A stretch of DNA of 22,357 nt, taken from positions 1-22,357 of the forward strand of contig LVLI01000207.1 of assembly GCA_001687465.1 (NCBI GenBank), written 5' to 3'. Positions within the stretch are counted from its first letter, which is position 1, and every line of letters begins with the position of its first letter. The position numbers were made by a program, and so were the translations under genes. Below, one piece after another: positions 10,380-21,532 of the stretch. The notes beneath the pieces were generated by a model. The model was given only the letters and a program-made list of their open reading frames with translations, was not told where the DNA came from and did not search any database. The stretch comes from Halocafeteria seosinensis (lineage: Eukaryota; Sar; Bigyra; Bicosoecida).

Positions 10380-12810
10380 CTAAACGCCGTTGCTCGACTG
10401 ATCCTCGGCAAGCTCCATCAGTTTCAACTGGGTCTCCAGTAGCTCAGGTGCATTTACCACAAACCTCATGTGTACAGGAAGCGGTAGGTCTAACTCCGTT
10501 CCTTCGAACTTCCTTTGGCATCCCTGGTAAACGGCATTCACCGTGGACGAGTTCGACAGCATGGTCTACCGGCAACGCAGACCGAATAGCGGCAGCTCTC
10601 CATGGATGCTCTGGACCTCGACTTGAGTCACAGACTGGCTTTGTAGAGTAGTAGAATTAAGAAGAACTGGAGTAGCTAGAGCGACTGAAGCATCCACTCG
10701 AGACTGGAATTCCGCACCGACACAATTGCGGTCATGCTTTTTCCCGAACGACGAAAGCCTGGTGAGCGTGCTGTTTGGAGGCCGTGGGATATTCGTAGGT
10801 GTCGGCGTAACGGTATCAGTAGGGGAAACGGTGGTTCATGCCGTTTCTGTTGCACTTGAACGGCTGGTCGGGGGTAATGAGGCACTCGGGCTACGAGCCG
10901 CTGTCCCCGTTGGATTGGAAGTAGTTGTAAGCGAGGGAGTTCTGGAGGGCGACGCGGGGAATGTTAAAGATTGGGTCGGGCTTAACGGTGCACTTAGCGA
11001 GGCACTCTCAGTGGGTGTGGGAGTTGCAAATGCACTCGATGTGATAACAAAACTGGTTGTGTGTGTACGCGAAGCTGATCCTGGGGAAGAGGCCGTTGAA
11101 CTGACTCTCGCTGAGTAGCTATGCGCCGGAGATGATGACGTACAAGGTCTTGCGCCTAAAACGCCCGAACGGGAAGGTGTTGACAAACGCGAGGAGGAGA
11201 TTGTTGCAGAGTGTGAGATCGGCAAACTATTTGAAGTAGTTCTAGGGCTGGATGGGACTCTGCAGGAAAACGAGGCTGTTGATGAGCCGGAGGAGGAGGG
11301 CGCTGCCGTAGCGTTCTTTGACATGGTCTGGTATCTGCTGAACGAGCCCGATGGGGACTTTGTTATGATGAACAATGTTGATGAGCTACTCGAAGAAATA
11401 CTGGCGTTCCTAGAGGGGCTAGAGCAGCTGCGGCCGGTGTACAAAGCCGAATCCGTGACATTGCTGTGGTGAACAATGTCGATGAAATGCTGGCGCTACT
11501 ACAGTAGAGGGGCTAGGAGAAGTGCTGGCAGTGCACATCGACGAACTCGTGAACGAACCGGATGGTGATCCTGTTGTAGTAAACAGTGTCGATGCGCTAC
11601 TCGAAGACATGCTGGCGTTGCTAGAAGAGGTGAGAAAAGTTAGGGCACACCCCTACCGTGCCCGTGGTGAACGAAGACGAAGCTGTCGATGAGATGAGCA
11701 GGAGGAACACTTCGTTGCACTGGAGCTTTTGGACGAGTCGGTGATCTACTTCCCGAAGCGGTAGCGCTAGCACTGAGTAAGCGATAGGAGTAGTGCTGAC
11801 CAAAGAAGAAAGTGTAGGCGAGCACGAAGGGAGGAAGTAGCTTGCGGACGATGTCGGGCACTATTCGATGTAAGCGTGGCGCTGACGAAGGCACGAAGCC
11901 GAAGGCGTCGAAGATGAAGTTGACCTAGATGTGCTAGTTTCCGAAAGGGTCGTGCTGACGCTAGCAGAATGGCTGGGAGAAGGGCATCCCAATATGCAGA
12001 CATTTGTATCGTCAATGGTTGAATGCCACTGGTAGCTCCAATAGTCTGTACATAGATAGCTGCGTCGCACCCGGGTATGCAGCCAGAAATAGCGAAACAT
12101 TCTTATTTGCTTCATTAAATGTTTCAACTGAGCACCTCACCAAGAAGCTCAATTCGTTACCTCTCAGATACTTGTAGCACAGCGGCAAAATGTTGAAGAC
12201 GCTACACTATGAATTCAGACAGAAGAAAAGTAACGCACAGTTCGAGCACGCCGACCAGTTGCGGTGGCGCAGTAGGTGGATAATTCAATGTCACAACTTC
12301 TCACTTGCACGTAGGCTACAGAGTTTAAACCTTCAAACAGGGCAGCATCAATTTCACTGAATACCGAACGTTGTATCTTTATAATACTAGATCCTCCATG
12401 AATACGCCACCACTGCCGTCATCGTAGAACCGAAAGCATATGTATTTAGTATATACATAGCCTGTTGCATATTCCGCTCCCCTCCAGGATCGATCCCCGT
12501 AATCCCTCCGCAGTGTTGCCCTTAATTTCCCCTCGTGTATAACAATTTGCTATATATACTTTACCTCTGGCATTCGCTACATCCTTCCCAGCAATTCCAC
12601 CACTTCCCGTCCCAAAGATGTCTCCGGTTGAATATGACTCTGTGCTATGCCCTCCTCATGACCTGCACAACGACCACATATACTGCCAACATCGTTGCGT
12701 ATATCATTGCAAACATTAGAGATGTCTCGAAGGTAATGATTGTGACTTTGCGCATTAAAAACTTGATCATGTTTGCAAGAATTGGGAAAGGGGGTATGTG
12801 CTCTCAGAAC
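10380..12810 (-). pseudogene. Relic X: GLUG-like repeats, STP stalk and a decayed A/B-type ectodomain module
   Basis: Read on the minus strand. From about 12810 to 12430 are GLUG-like pieces: VGSICGRCAG, SYSTGDIFGTGSGGIAGKD, VYIANCYTRGEIKGNTA and, after a one-base slip near 12510, GGITGIDPGG. Around 12015 the phrase TIDDTNVCI matches VIEDTSFCI, which precedes the stalk in gene B. From 11990 to 10840 is a Ser/Thr/Pro-rich stalk that keeps changing frame, with repeats of about 105 bp. From 10835 to 10380 one frame matches the first post-stalk module of B: KHDRNCVGAEF (B: LHDRDCVTAVF), VQSIHGELP (B: FQSIQGSPP), then GC..FEGTELDLPLP (B: GC..FDSTQLDLPLP). This frame carries a TGA near 10836 and a TAG near 10568. 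The match proves descent and the stops and slips show decay. Assembly errors could explain some slips but not two stops plus internal loss. A second reading is that X and Y are one broken chimeric gene. Confidence 0.75.
11366..11635 (-). repeat. Degenerate ~105-bp repeat in the relic X stalk
   Basis: The landmark aacaatgttgatg or a variant recurs near 11371, 11472 and 11582, followed by actcgaagaaatactggcgt-like sequence. Unequal spacing (about 101 and 110 bp) breaks the frame. The protein unit reads NASMSSSSASTLFTTTGSPS and similar. Confidence 0.6.
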
Positions 12811-13553
12811 CTACATGTGCCTTCCGACATGGATACAAAACGCAACGCAATGGTACTATTGATGGTAATAGTAATGGCATAGGTAATGATGGAATGCCAC
12901 TGGCTGGAAATCGAATAGTGGAACAGGGTTCCTGGCCTTCTTGAATTCTGGCTCACCGTCTCGGGTGGCACCACGGTCAGAGCTCCAGTCAAGAATTGTG
13001 GTCTCGGTAATGCGACCACCCATTCACAAAGCAAGCAACAAAGCAAACGGACACAATAACAATGATGCAAAATGAGAGTGTGCCTTCAAGTTCAATTGGC
13101 ATAAGATTAAGGGCTCTGTAGGCCGAACTTTTCCTGTGGTATGTGCGCGAAGTGTAACGTACGAAACTCAAGAGACGAATTGAATGGACAGCCTCATTGG
13201 ACCCTCGTCTTTGAGAGGAGGCAACGACGATATTTGACCAGTAATATTGTCGAGACTCCAGATGCCTATTCACGAGGAAGTTTTCACAACACGTGTGAGG
13301 TGCTTCAACAGGCTTGCAACGCTACGGAAACACATGCTTTGGTCTGCCCCCGTATAGCAATCAGCCAAAGCTAGCATGTGGTACAGTGCTAGTTCGGTAT
13401 AGTTTATTGTTTGTCCGGCATTTTTCCGCAATATTACTTTGATAAACTCAGGTCTAAACACTTGGGTATTGGGTAGACCATACATGCGGCAGTTTCGGAC
13501 AGCAGAAGTTTGTGTAGACAGCAGATCGTAGGTATTCACACTCCATAAGTTTG
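12811..13553. other. Unresolved stretch between gene B and relic X
   Basis: It holds the gene B 3' flank with the AATAAA candidate and two short minus frames (13270-13539 and 12989-13273). The latter has a hydrophobic run (SFCIIVIVSVCFVACFV), and another frame nearby reads like protein (GGRITETTILDWSSDRGATR). These could be upstream exons or relics of the X-type gene, such as its leader, but no family match is visible. Confidence 0.4.
13403..13408 (-). terminator. Candidate polyadenylation signal for gene B
   Basis: The minus strand reads AATAAA about 146 nt past the gene B stop codon. It is a single-motif call with no supporting downstream element recognised. Confidence 0.3.
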
Positions 13554-16500
13554 TTATGGGAGTTGAACCCCCCGCTCGCTATGCTTGGAATCGACAGGGA
13601 GTACTTCTTTCGACCTTCTTCTCCACATGCACGCGTTCTTAATGCGCATACAAATTTCTCGTACTTTGTTCTTCGCTTCCCGAAACGCGTGAGGAATAAT
13701 TGCGGCCGCTGCTACAACTGCACAAATTATCATAAGGACTTGAATAGTGATAATCACTACTTCAATTGTTTTGAGAGTATCTTGACCAGCTCGTATTTCG
13801 GCGGTCTCCTGGATACCGAAACGTAAGGCACCCAGACCCACAGTGGCCCCTGCGAAGAAAGTCTTGACCATCTCAACGCTGTTAAGACACCATATTCGAT
13901 ACGGTCTCGCATATACTGCAATCATGTAGCTAGCCATTAACACGCTGGTTGTAAACGCCAGTTCTTGCATAGCATCTTGTGTGTAAATTCCAACCAAGAT
14001 CAGTAATACTTTGCGGATAATTTCCACAGCTGGCCACGTGTATCCTCCTCTTACAACATTAAAACCTCCGATGACACTTTCGTAGTGCATATAGATGCGA
14101 TTTGCTTCCTCGGCAGTTTTGACGTTACGAAATTGGATCCACAAATAGATTGACGAAAACAAAGGAAGCCCAAATACATACAACGTCAAAACAACTCCTG
14201 CCATCGCCCGCAAGACGAGGTATTCTGTGCTTCCAGTTTCAATATCCAAAGAGATATACATCCTGCTGGTAGAAGCAATCTCGAAACGATATTCTCGCAA
14301 TGAAGCGACGGCAGCGCTCGTGACAGAAGCATGCATCAACTCCAAGAAGATGACCAGAGTAGGAAAAGCATTCCGCAAATGGGTCGAACAGTCAACTCTA
14401 CCGATTGTGCATCGATCAACAAACATTTGAATTCCCAGTATCAAGATACTCAAGCCAAAGGGAAACAACATCGATACCAGTGTGCCTGCAAAGATCCCAA
14501 ATCCAGTGACGCAGCGAAATGGGGAAGACTGAGAAGGGTTGAGTAACGCTAGGTTAGAAACTTGGGAAACGAAGCCTGATGCCGATCCTTGCGTAAAAGG
14601 GGAAATCTTCAAAGAACCTAGTATTGCAAGCATTTGGAAGTAGTCTGTCAGCATAACTACCAGTTCGTTTATACTTTTTGACCATTCCAAACTTTCGTCG
14701 GCAGTCAATTTGTGTTCATAATCCTCCGACGACGATATTCGCAGTCCGATCTCGCTTTTTTCCGTTTCCGTGTCTGCTTCCGTATAGTCATGAGAGCGTT
14801 CTGAGTGCTGATGTGCTACTGTTGTCACAGCCACAAAGATAATCGAAATACCAACTGTCGTCCACGCAATGTCAGCAGCAGCATCATCTCCGCAATCAGC
14901 ACAAATGTTTTTGGATTGGACTTTGACATGCGTTGACTCGCACGCATCGCAAACAGGGCCCTTGTAGCCTCGTGCACATTCCGAAGAGAATGATGTCGAG
15001 TTGACAACGCATGCAGATTCGTCCTGACATTCATGAAAAATTACCTCTTCTCCATTCTTTAGCTTTTCTACAATAGCCTCCCGGGGAGTAGAATGCCACT
15101 CACCGCTGTGAAACGCAGGCGAGCACAACTCGCACCAAAAGCCACTTAGCAGTCGAAGCTTTCCCTGGAAGCAGTCTACTCCTCGTTGAGGACACGGATA
15201 GCACTGAGTACTACCTGGTTCTGAGAAGCGCCCAGCGGGACAAGGATCGCAATTTTCCGAATTGGTGGGCCGAGGAGAGAATCGTCCTTCACTGCATAGA
15301 GCACATTTTTCTCTTCCTTGTTTCCTACGATGGAAACCGGCTTTACACATGCACTGTAGCCCTCGTTCTCCCGGAACTTGATTGGCATCCTCGCAAGTTA
15401 CAGGGACAGTGCTTATGTTGAGAGGAGAATTCTTAATTGACCTTCCATCAACCTGAATATCGATCGACAACTCTCCAACGGCAGTGGCAGTAACAAGCAA
15501 GTCAAACCCTCTAGTAACTGTTCCAGGAGCCATTCGGGTTCCAAAGGTTACGCTCGCTGGTATCGGAGCCCCAGGTGTGCGCGACCTGCTTGAAACAGTT
15601 ACTGGGGGCTCAGGATAGCTCTTGCTTGCCCCATTCTTGACAAACGTTCCTGTCGCATTACTGTTGCTAAACACGTCGCGTAGTATAACCTTAACTGTAA
15701 GCCGTTTCCCGATGGTAGTGCTAGCATTCGACACGTGAATTAGCGAGTTCAGGGGTGTCGCTTCCCCTGCAACGAAGGATATGGGCAATCTAGCAGAGCG
15801 AACGTCAGTTGGCATTCTCGGCAATGCAGAACCAACATCACCAGCAAAAAACACAGCCAAATCGAACGATAAGTTGAAATCACAAGGACAATCGATTTGC
15901 CTAGATCCAATGTCAAAGTTCGCGCGTTTGTAGGACGCTATGAAACGAAACGACTTGGAGATCCCCGGCTGAATAGTTAGGAATGCCGGCGAAACATGCA
16001 ACCATGACGTTAGCTGCAACTCTCGGTAGGCGTATCCTGGCACAAGGGATGCATTTTGGAACGGCCATTCCAGAAAAAAACTTCTGGGAATCACGAGGAT
16101 TGCTTGGAGTTCCGTATTGACGACACTGAAAGAGAAGACTGATATCTCAGTCGGCCTTGTCCTTCTCGTTGGAGGGTTACAGAGAAAAACCGAAGTCACT
16201 AGGAACTCTAAGCTTACTGCAAATCGAGTGCCGTTTAATTGAGATATTTCTTTCGTAAGAGCAGCAAAAAAGATTGGAGATGAAGGAGAACCCGTCCACG
16301 CGTCCGTTTCAACAACAAGCCATGCATTTCTACGGCCTGTTTCCTCGACTGCTCCAGGGTCAAACACTACTGTAATTTCTTCAGTAGACCCCGACTCGTC
16401 GACTGTACCCGTAGACTGCTGTAGGGTCGCCCAAAATGGCGAACGTCTTGGCTTCGTTCCGTTCGGAAGCAGTATTGATGCCGCCCATTGAGAGGGATGC

Positions 16501-19500
16501 GTGCCTTCATTCAAGAGAAGCACGGATCGAGCCAAAGGAGATTCGCTAGTACTTAAACTAGTAAAAAGAGTATCCGATGAAATCGAGACGTCCGCTTGCT
16601 CTATTGTAAGCGAGAAGATCACTGAAAGAGACGTGGCGGAGGAATCACCTGGCGGATGAACAAGCAGTACTATGGTCCTCGATACTTCACCCACAGATGC
16701 TGTAGCTGTATTCACGTATACAGACTGTTCGAATGAGCCAGTGAAGGAGGTAACACCTCCTGGTGGTAGGCTAATGTAGTCCAATACGTCCTGCGAAGCT
16801 CTCCACTCCCATTCACTTCCTTTCTCTAAACCAATGATGAAGTCCTGCCGGATAATGTCCGTTAAGCTGGCGGTTCGACTTGCATGGACGGTAACCGACT
16901 GAGGATCTACTGTTGGAAAGTTGTCACGGGTACTCTCCGTCCCTGGGGAGTTTTGGACATCAAGTAGGATATCCTGCTTAACGGTAACTATCTGCTCTCC
17001 ATCAATGTTTAAGCGTAAGTTGAGGGGAAACCGCAACAGTTTTGCATCCTCGAGAACCCGTAGCCTGGAATCATTAGAACGGGACTGTAGCAATGGTAGC
17101 TGAGCCTCAATCAACTCAGAAGCATTAACGCTAAACTCGAGGAAAATGATTGCAGCGAAGGTTCGACACAGCTGAATGTCTGCGGTTCTGCCAGTGCAAG
17201 AGGAGTTATACACAATATCCAGTTGCGGAAACATGGGTAGAGGAAGATCTAGTTGCGTGGAATCGAAGTTACTTGAGCAGCCCGAATAAATGACCCAGGA
17301 AGTTCCGTCATCCTCCACTTGCTCGCGGCAGGTGAGTTGAACAACCGGCGGTGAACCTTGTATACTTTGAAACGTTGCTGAAACTTCGGAATGTTGGCTA
17401 AGCTCACTTGTATTACCAACATCATCTGCAGTGAGCACAACGGACGTTTCAAATTCTTCAAGAAAAACTGCTGTAACACAATCCCTATCGTGCAACTCGC
17501 CGCAGCCTGAGACCACTGCCTTAGTGCCATTGAAAACTATGTTACTGGGAGTAGGCGTAGGGGACACTGTCGACGAAGGCGAGAGTGTTGCACTTTGACT
17601 GCTAGTTACTGACGATGTTGGCGGAGCGGAAAAGGTGGAAGTGGTCGTGGCCGAGAATAAAGGTGGCTCAATTTCGGTAGAGCTCGGAGTAGCGGTCACC
17701 CGACTTGGATTCAGAGAAGAGCTGCTAGTGCGAGAGTGAGTGGGACTCTTGCTGGAGCTGCTTGACGTAGTTTGCGTTGCGCTTGCAGTGGCCGATGGAA
17801 TACCACTTTGAGAAGAGGTTGGGCTTCCGCTGGCGGTTGCAGCATGGCTTCCACTAGAGACGTTGGTAACTGTGTTACTAGGAGTGTTGCTAGCAACGGC
17901 TGCTTGCGCTGAGGTGCTGTGCGTTTGTGAGGAACTTGCGGTGGTCGAAGCAGTCACAGTTGGAGTTCGTATGCGTGTGGACGTCCATGAAAGACTCGGT
18001 GAGTTCGTTCCAGTCGACGATACAGTAGCACTTGGCGTAGTCGTGCACGTTGTTGAAACTGAGCTGCTTGGCGTCTGCATTGTAACAGCTAGGGTGCCGG
18101 TGCCAGTTTGTGTGGGATTCGCACTGCCACTCACGGTGGCGGTTACACTTGAGGAAACGGATGGCGTAGCAGTCCTTGAAGCGCTTTCAGAGACACTTCC
18201 AGAAGAGGAGGGGCTCTGGCTATTGCGACCGGAAGGGGGTACGCTGACAAAGCTACTAAGGGTTGTCGTTGAGCTCATACTCGGAGTCTGTGAAGAGGCA
18301 CTCGATGAAATGTCCCCAGGACTGCTCGTTGTAGACATACTTGCAGAAGCACTTCCACTAATAGTGGACGTTCCGCTCACGCTAGACGTTTGCGTAGGTG
18401 ACGCGCCGAAGCGTATCGTCACAGTTGCAGAACCACTTCCACTAATGGTCGATGTTCCACTGGCAATAGCCGTAGCGGTAGGCGAAGCACTCAAGGTTGA
18501 GGTCACACCTGGTGGACCGGAAGAGGCACTCATTGAACTGCCACTAGGACTATTCGTTTTAGATGCACTTGCAGAACCACTTCCACTAATGGTCGATGTT
18601 CCACTGGCAGTAGCAGTTGGGGTAGGTGAAACACCTGAGGATGAGGTCACACTTGGAGTGCGGGAAGAGGCACTCGTTGACATGCCGCTAGGACTATTCG
18701 TTTTAGATGCACTTGCAGAAGCACTTCCACTAATGGTGGACGCTGCACTGACAGTAGCAGTTGGGGTAAGTGAAGCACTCGAGGTGGAGGTCACACTTGG
18801 AGGGCGGGAAGACGTAGGACTGCTCGATGTGGACGTACTTGCAGAAGCACTCCCGCTAATCGTGGGCGTTCCGCTGACAGTAACCGATGAACTTTCACTG
18901 GGGGAAAAACTCACGGAGATAGTTGAACTTGGTGATGGTGTACTATTCGTGGATTCGGTTGGTGTTTCGGTTGTCGACTCACTGGGACTGGCACTGCTGC
19001 TAGCACTCTCCGAGGGCGACAAACTTGCTGATGACGTTATGGAGGGGCTCTTGGAGCTTGAAGGGGTCATACTGAGAGTAACTGTGGGTGTGGCAGAGAT
19101 AGACACACCAATGCAGAAACTAGTGTCCTCGATTACGCTTCGATTCTTCAAAGTAGTTCCTGGACGGCAGGGTGCACTTGCTCCTGGATTCTGGTCCAAG
19201 AATACTGACAGACTGGCGTCAATGGCCTCCAAATTGTCGAAGAATTCTTCCCGCAACGAAGCAATAGAGTTATCAGAAAGTCGCAAAGTCTCCAATGACG
19301 GATTGTCCCCGGAGGTGAATGTATCTTTAGGCAATGTACTTCCAACTTGGTTTCCATTCAAATTGAGCTCCTTTAAGCTACCCAGAGGATTGAATGTATC
19401 AGATTGCACCCCCTCTAGCCCATTGACGCTCAGATCTAGGGTCTCGACCGATCCAAGATTGTCCATCACAGCTTCGTTTAGGGAAACTAGCTCGTTATGG

Positions 19501-21532
19501 CTCAGGTCCAAGGTCGTCAGCGGGGCGTTACTGAATAGGTTATCTGCCAATTCGGCGATCGTATTATTTGCCAAGTTTCTGAGAAGAACACATCACGGTG
19601 TATAGATATACACAAGTCCACTGAAAACAACCATGCGGTGACCTTACAAGTCTTTTAGACTAGAAGTTCCATTAAAAGGATCAGACGATAATTCAACTAT
19701 TGCGTTATTCTCTAAGTCTCTGCAAGTTCCCCGACAAACGTATCGCAGTGACGTTTCACTGTTGTATTCTACCACTTACATGGTAACGATATTTGACAAT
19801 GGATCAAAAGGCCCGTTAGAAATGTCACTGATATTATTACAACAGATCGTCCTGCATGTTCCAAGCATATCCGAACTCCCGCTAACATTAAGTTAAGAGA
19901 ATGAGGCCCCTTCCTTGCCGGTGGGATATTTATCACATCTCAAGTTTAACCACACTTACAGCGTCTTTAGACTACCAGTATTTCCGAAGAAAGAGCCAGG
20001 TAGCCGAAAAAGCTTATTAGTGTCCAGGGCTCTGTGTACTCATGCGCCCAACACGTGTAGATGGGGCCACGCAAATAGATGCCTTCGCAACCAATACTTA
20101 CAGTTGCTCGAGGCTTCCAGTACCACTTAGCAGGTCCTCATGCACACTATTCAAGCTATTGTCATTGAGAAAGCTGCACCAGAGGACAGAGGAAAATACT
20201 ATCGAACACAGGTACATAGTAGCTGCGTATGAGCTCTTTGCGGGTGAATTGTCCTTACAGCTTTACCAATGAACCCAGGGCATCGAAGACTGTACTGTCC
20301 AAATGCTCTAGGTTGTTGTGTCCCAGGTCTCTGTTCACCAATTGTACAAATTGACATCATGCCTTGACAATGATTACAGTGACGTTATCCAGTGCTTGCG
20401 CGACGCGCACTTACAGCGTAACCAGATTCGATTGATCCGAGAAGATGGTTTCATCCAGAGAAGAGATGTTATTTATACTCAGGTTTCTTTCGAGCAGAGA
20501 AAAAATGGTTAGAAAAGCAACTCAAGAAGCGTTGTTTACACCAGGACTCACAAGTGCTGGAGGTCTCCCAGACCACCAAACAGATTCGCCTCCAACGTGG
20601 ACAGGTTGTTGTAACTCATATCACTGCAATGTAGCTCAACATGCCTCGTGGTAAACTACACTGGACGTTCAATCTATCCCCCACTATAAACTCACATGTC
20701 CACGAAGCTTCCATAATCGAAAGTACTAGGCGGGACAGACTCCAGCTGGTTTCCGCTAAGGTCCCTGCACAGAACAATCATCCGAATGCATGATGTATCC
20801 TGGACCATAGCCTATGGACCCGAGGATATCTAGTAATACCCACAGCGTTTCAAGACTCGACATTCCGCTGAAAACATCCTCGGGAATTTCAACCAAACGG
20901 TTGTCGGCAAGAGTTCTGCAAGTTCAGAGGATCCAAGGCCTACATACCGAGTCCTTAACTCCATTTGAGCTCCATTGTACTCACAAGGTAGTCACACTGC
21001 CAAGCTGGTCAGCCACTGAAAGGGCATCTGGTTCAATCTCGGCTATCTCCAAACTCGCTAGGTCACTGCAGAAGAAAGTAGACGGTGTAGACTCGTACAA
21101 ATTATAGAGGACTTAACACAGCTCTAAAACATTTCCGTACACTGTGCTCCCGAAAACACATTTGGAACAGTCTTTTAAGATATGGTTTTCGATGTCGCAA
21201 CAAGTCGAAGCATCACTGACCAAGTTCCGAAAACGACGTGAACTAGCCCAGTCAGTTCGGTCCTCTCCATGACGAAAAGGCGACGGTGGCATCCGATGAC
21301 CCCGTGTGTTTACAATCTTACTCCAGAGTACTGCCCCATGTGAACGATCTCCATTATTGTTTTGCTCCGGGTTGTGGCCGTTTTCCATTTGATTCCTGAA
21401 GCAGTTGCGATCTCCTTGGTTTGTGCGACCCGATATGGGCCCTTCCAGCACGCGATGTCCATAAGGTCTTGTATTATGCACAAGATTAAGCCATATCCAC
21501 AGAGCAATAATCCACCCAACACGGGGCCACAT
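13554..21532 (-). CDS. Gene B: complete LRR-STP stalk-ectodomain-Cys-rich-multipass membrane protein (12 exons, 2380 aa)
   Basis: The start ATG is at 21532-21530, chosen because it opens a signal peptide (MWPRVGWIIALWIWLNLV); longer open frames upstream have no ATG. The coding exons total 7143 nt. Approximate residues: 1-22 signal; 108-130 Cys-bearing LRR cap; 131-505 about 15 LRRs; 506-530 C-terminal cap with Cys; 533-1053 Ser/Thr/Pro stalk; 1054-1768 beta-rich ectodomain with many N-x-S/T sites, the last part (about 1642-1768) filamin-like (ends near SIKNSPLNISTVP); 1769-1940 Cys-rich, with CxxC and GFW motifs and a GYKGPVCDAC motif, like GCC2/GCC3 or ephrin-receptor-like repeats; 1941-2337 eight or nine hydrophobic segments; 2338-2380 basic tail. 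In the membrane domain a GLPLF turn, a later WPAVEIIRKVLL stretch and ARPY recall the multipass C-terminus seen in large protist surface proteins with TRP-like annotation. The order fits an outward-facing sensor coupled to a membrane domain. Ligand, channel activity and pathway are unknown. Confidence 0.85.
18340..18880 (-). repeat. Stalk minisatellite in gene B (48-residue units)
   Basis: The landmark cttgcagaagcacttccact (or a close variant) recurs at 18340, 18424, 18568, 18712 and 18838. The spacings are 84, 144, 144 and 126 bp, all multiples of three. In protein the units centre on TSTISGSASAS followed by SPSG, SASS and PSVTS. It is a coding repeat, so the frame is preserved whenever units are gained or lost. 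Confidence 0.85.
19579..21140 (-). other. Exon ladder of gene B: one LRR per ~72-nt exon, all introns phase 2
   Basis: Gene B exons from 5' to 3' are 21532-21141 (392 nt), 21065-20985 (81), 20915-20844 (72), 20764-20696 (69), 20623-20552, 20486-20415, 20330-20259, 20173-20102, 20031-19960, 19851-19780, 19719-19648 (72 each) and 19578-13554 (6025). The 11 introns are 60-108 nt. Most start GTAAG or GTGAG and all end CAG. Every junction splits a codon after its second base, so each exon is an interchangeable in-frame LRR module (for example DLGHNNLEHLDSTVFDALGS). The least certain junction is the first: I use donor GTACGG at 21140, because the better-looking GTTAAG a few bases on gives the wrong phase. 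Gene A shows the same ladder with identical exon sizes. Confidence 0.85.

Noticed and set aside
10726-11118. Plus-strand frame of 130 codons with Val/Glu/Leu-rich product
   Set aside because: Antisense of the relic X stalk, for the same reason as the larger frames in A and B.
13554-19574. Gene B as a single 2006-residue gene starting at 19574
   Set aside because: The codon there is TTG, in the middle of an LRR, and a splice acceptor (CTCAG) lies just upstream, with matching LRR exons continuing to 21065.
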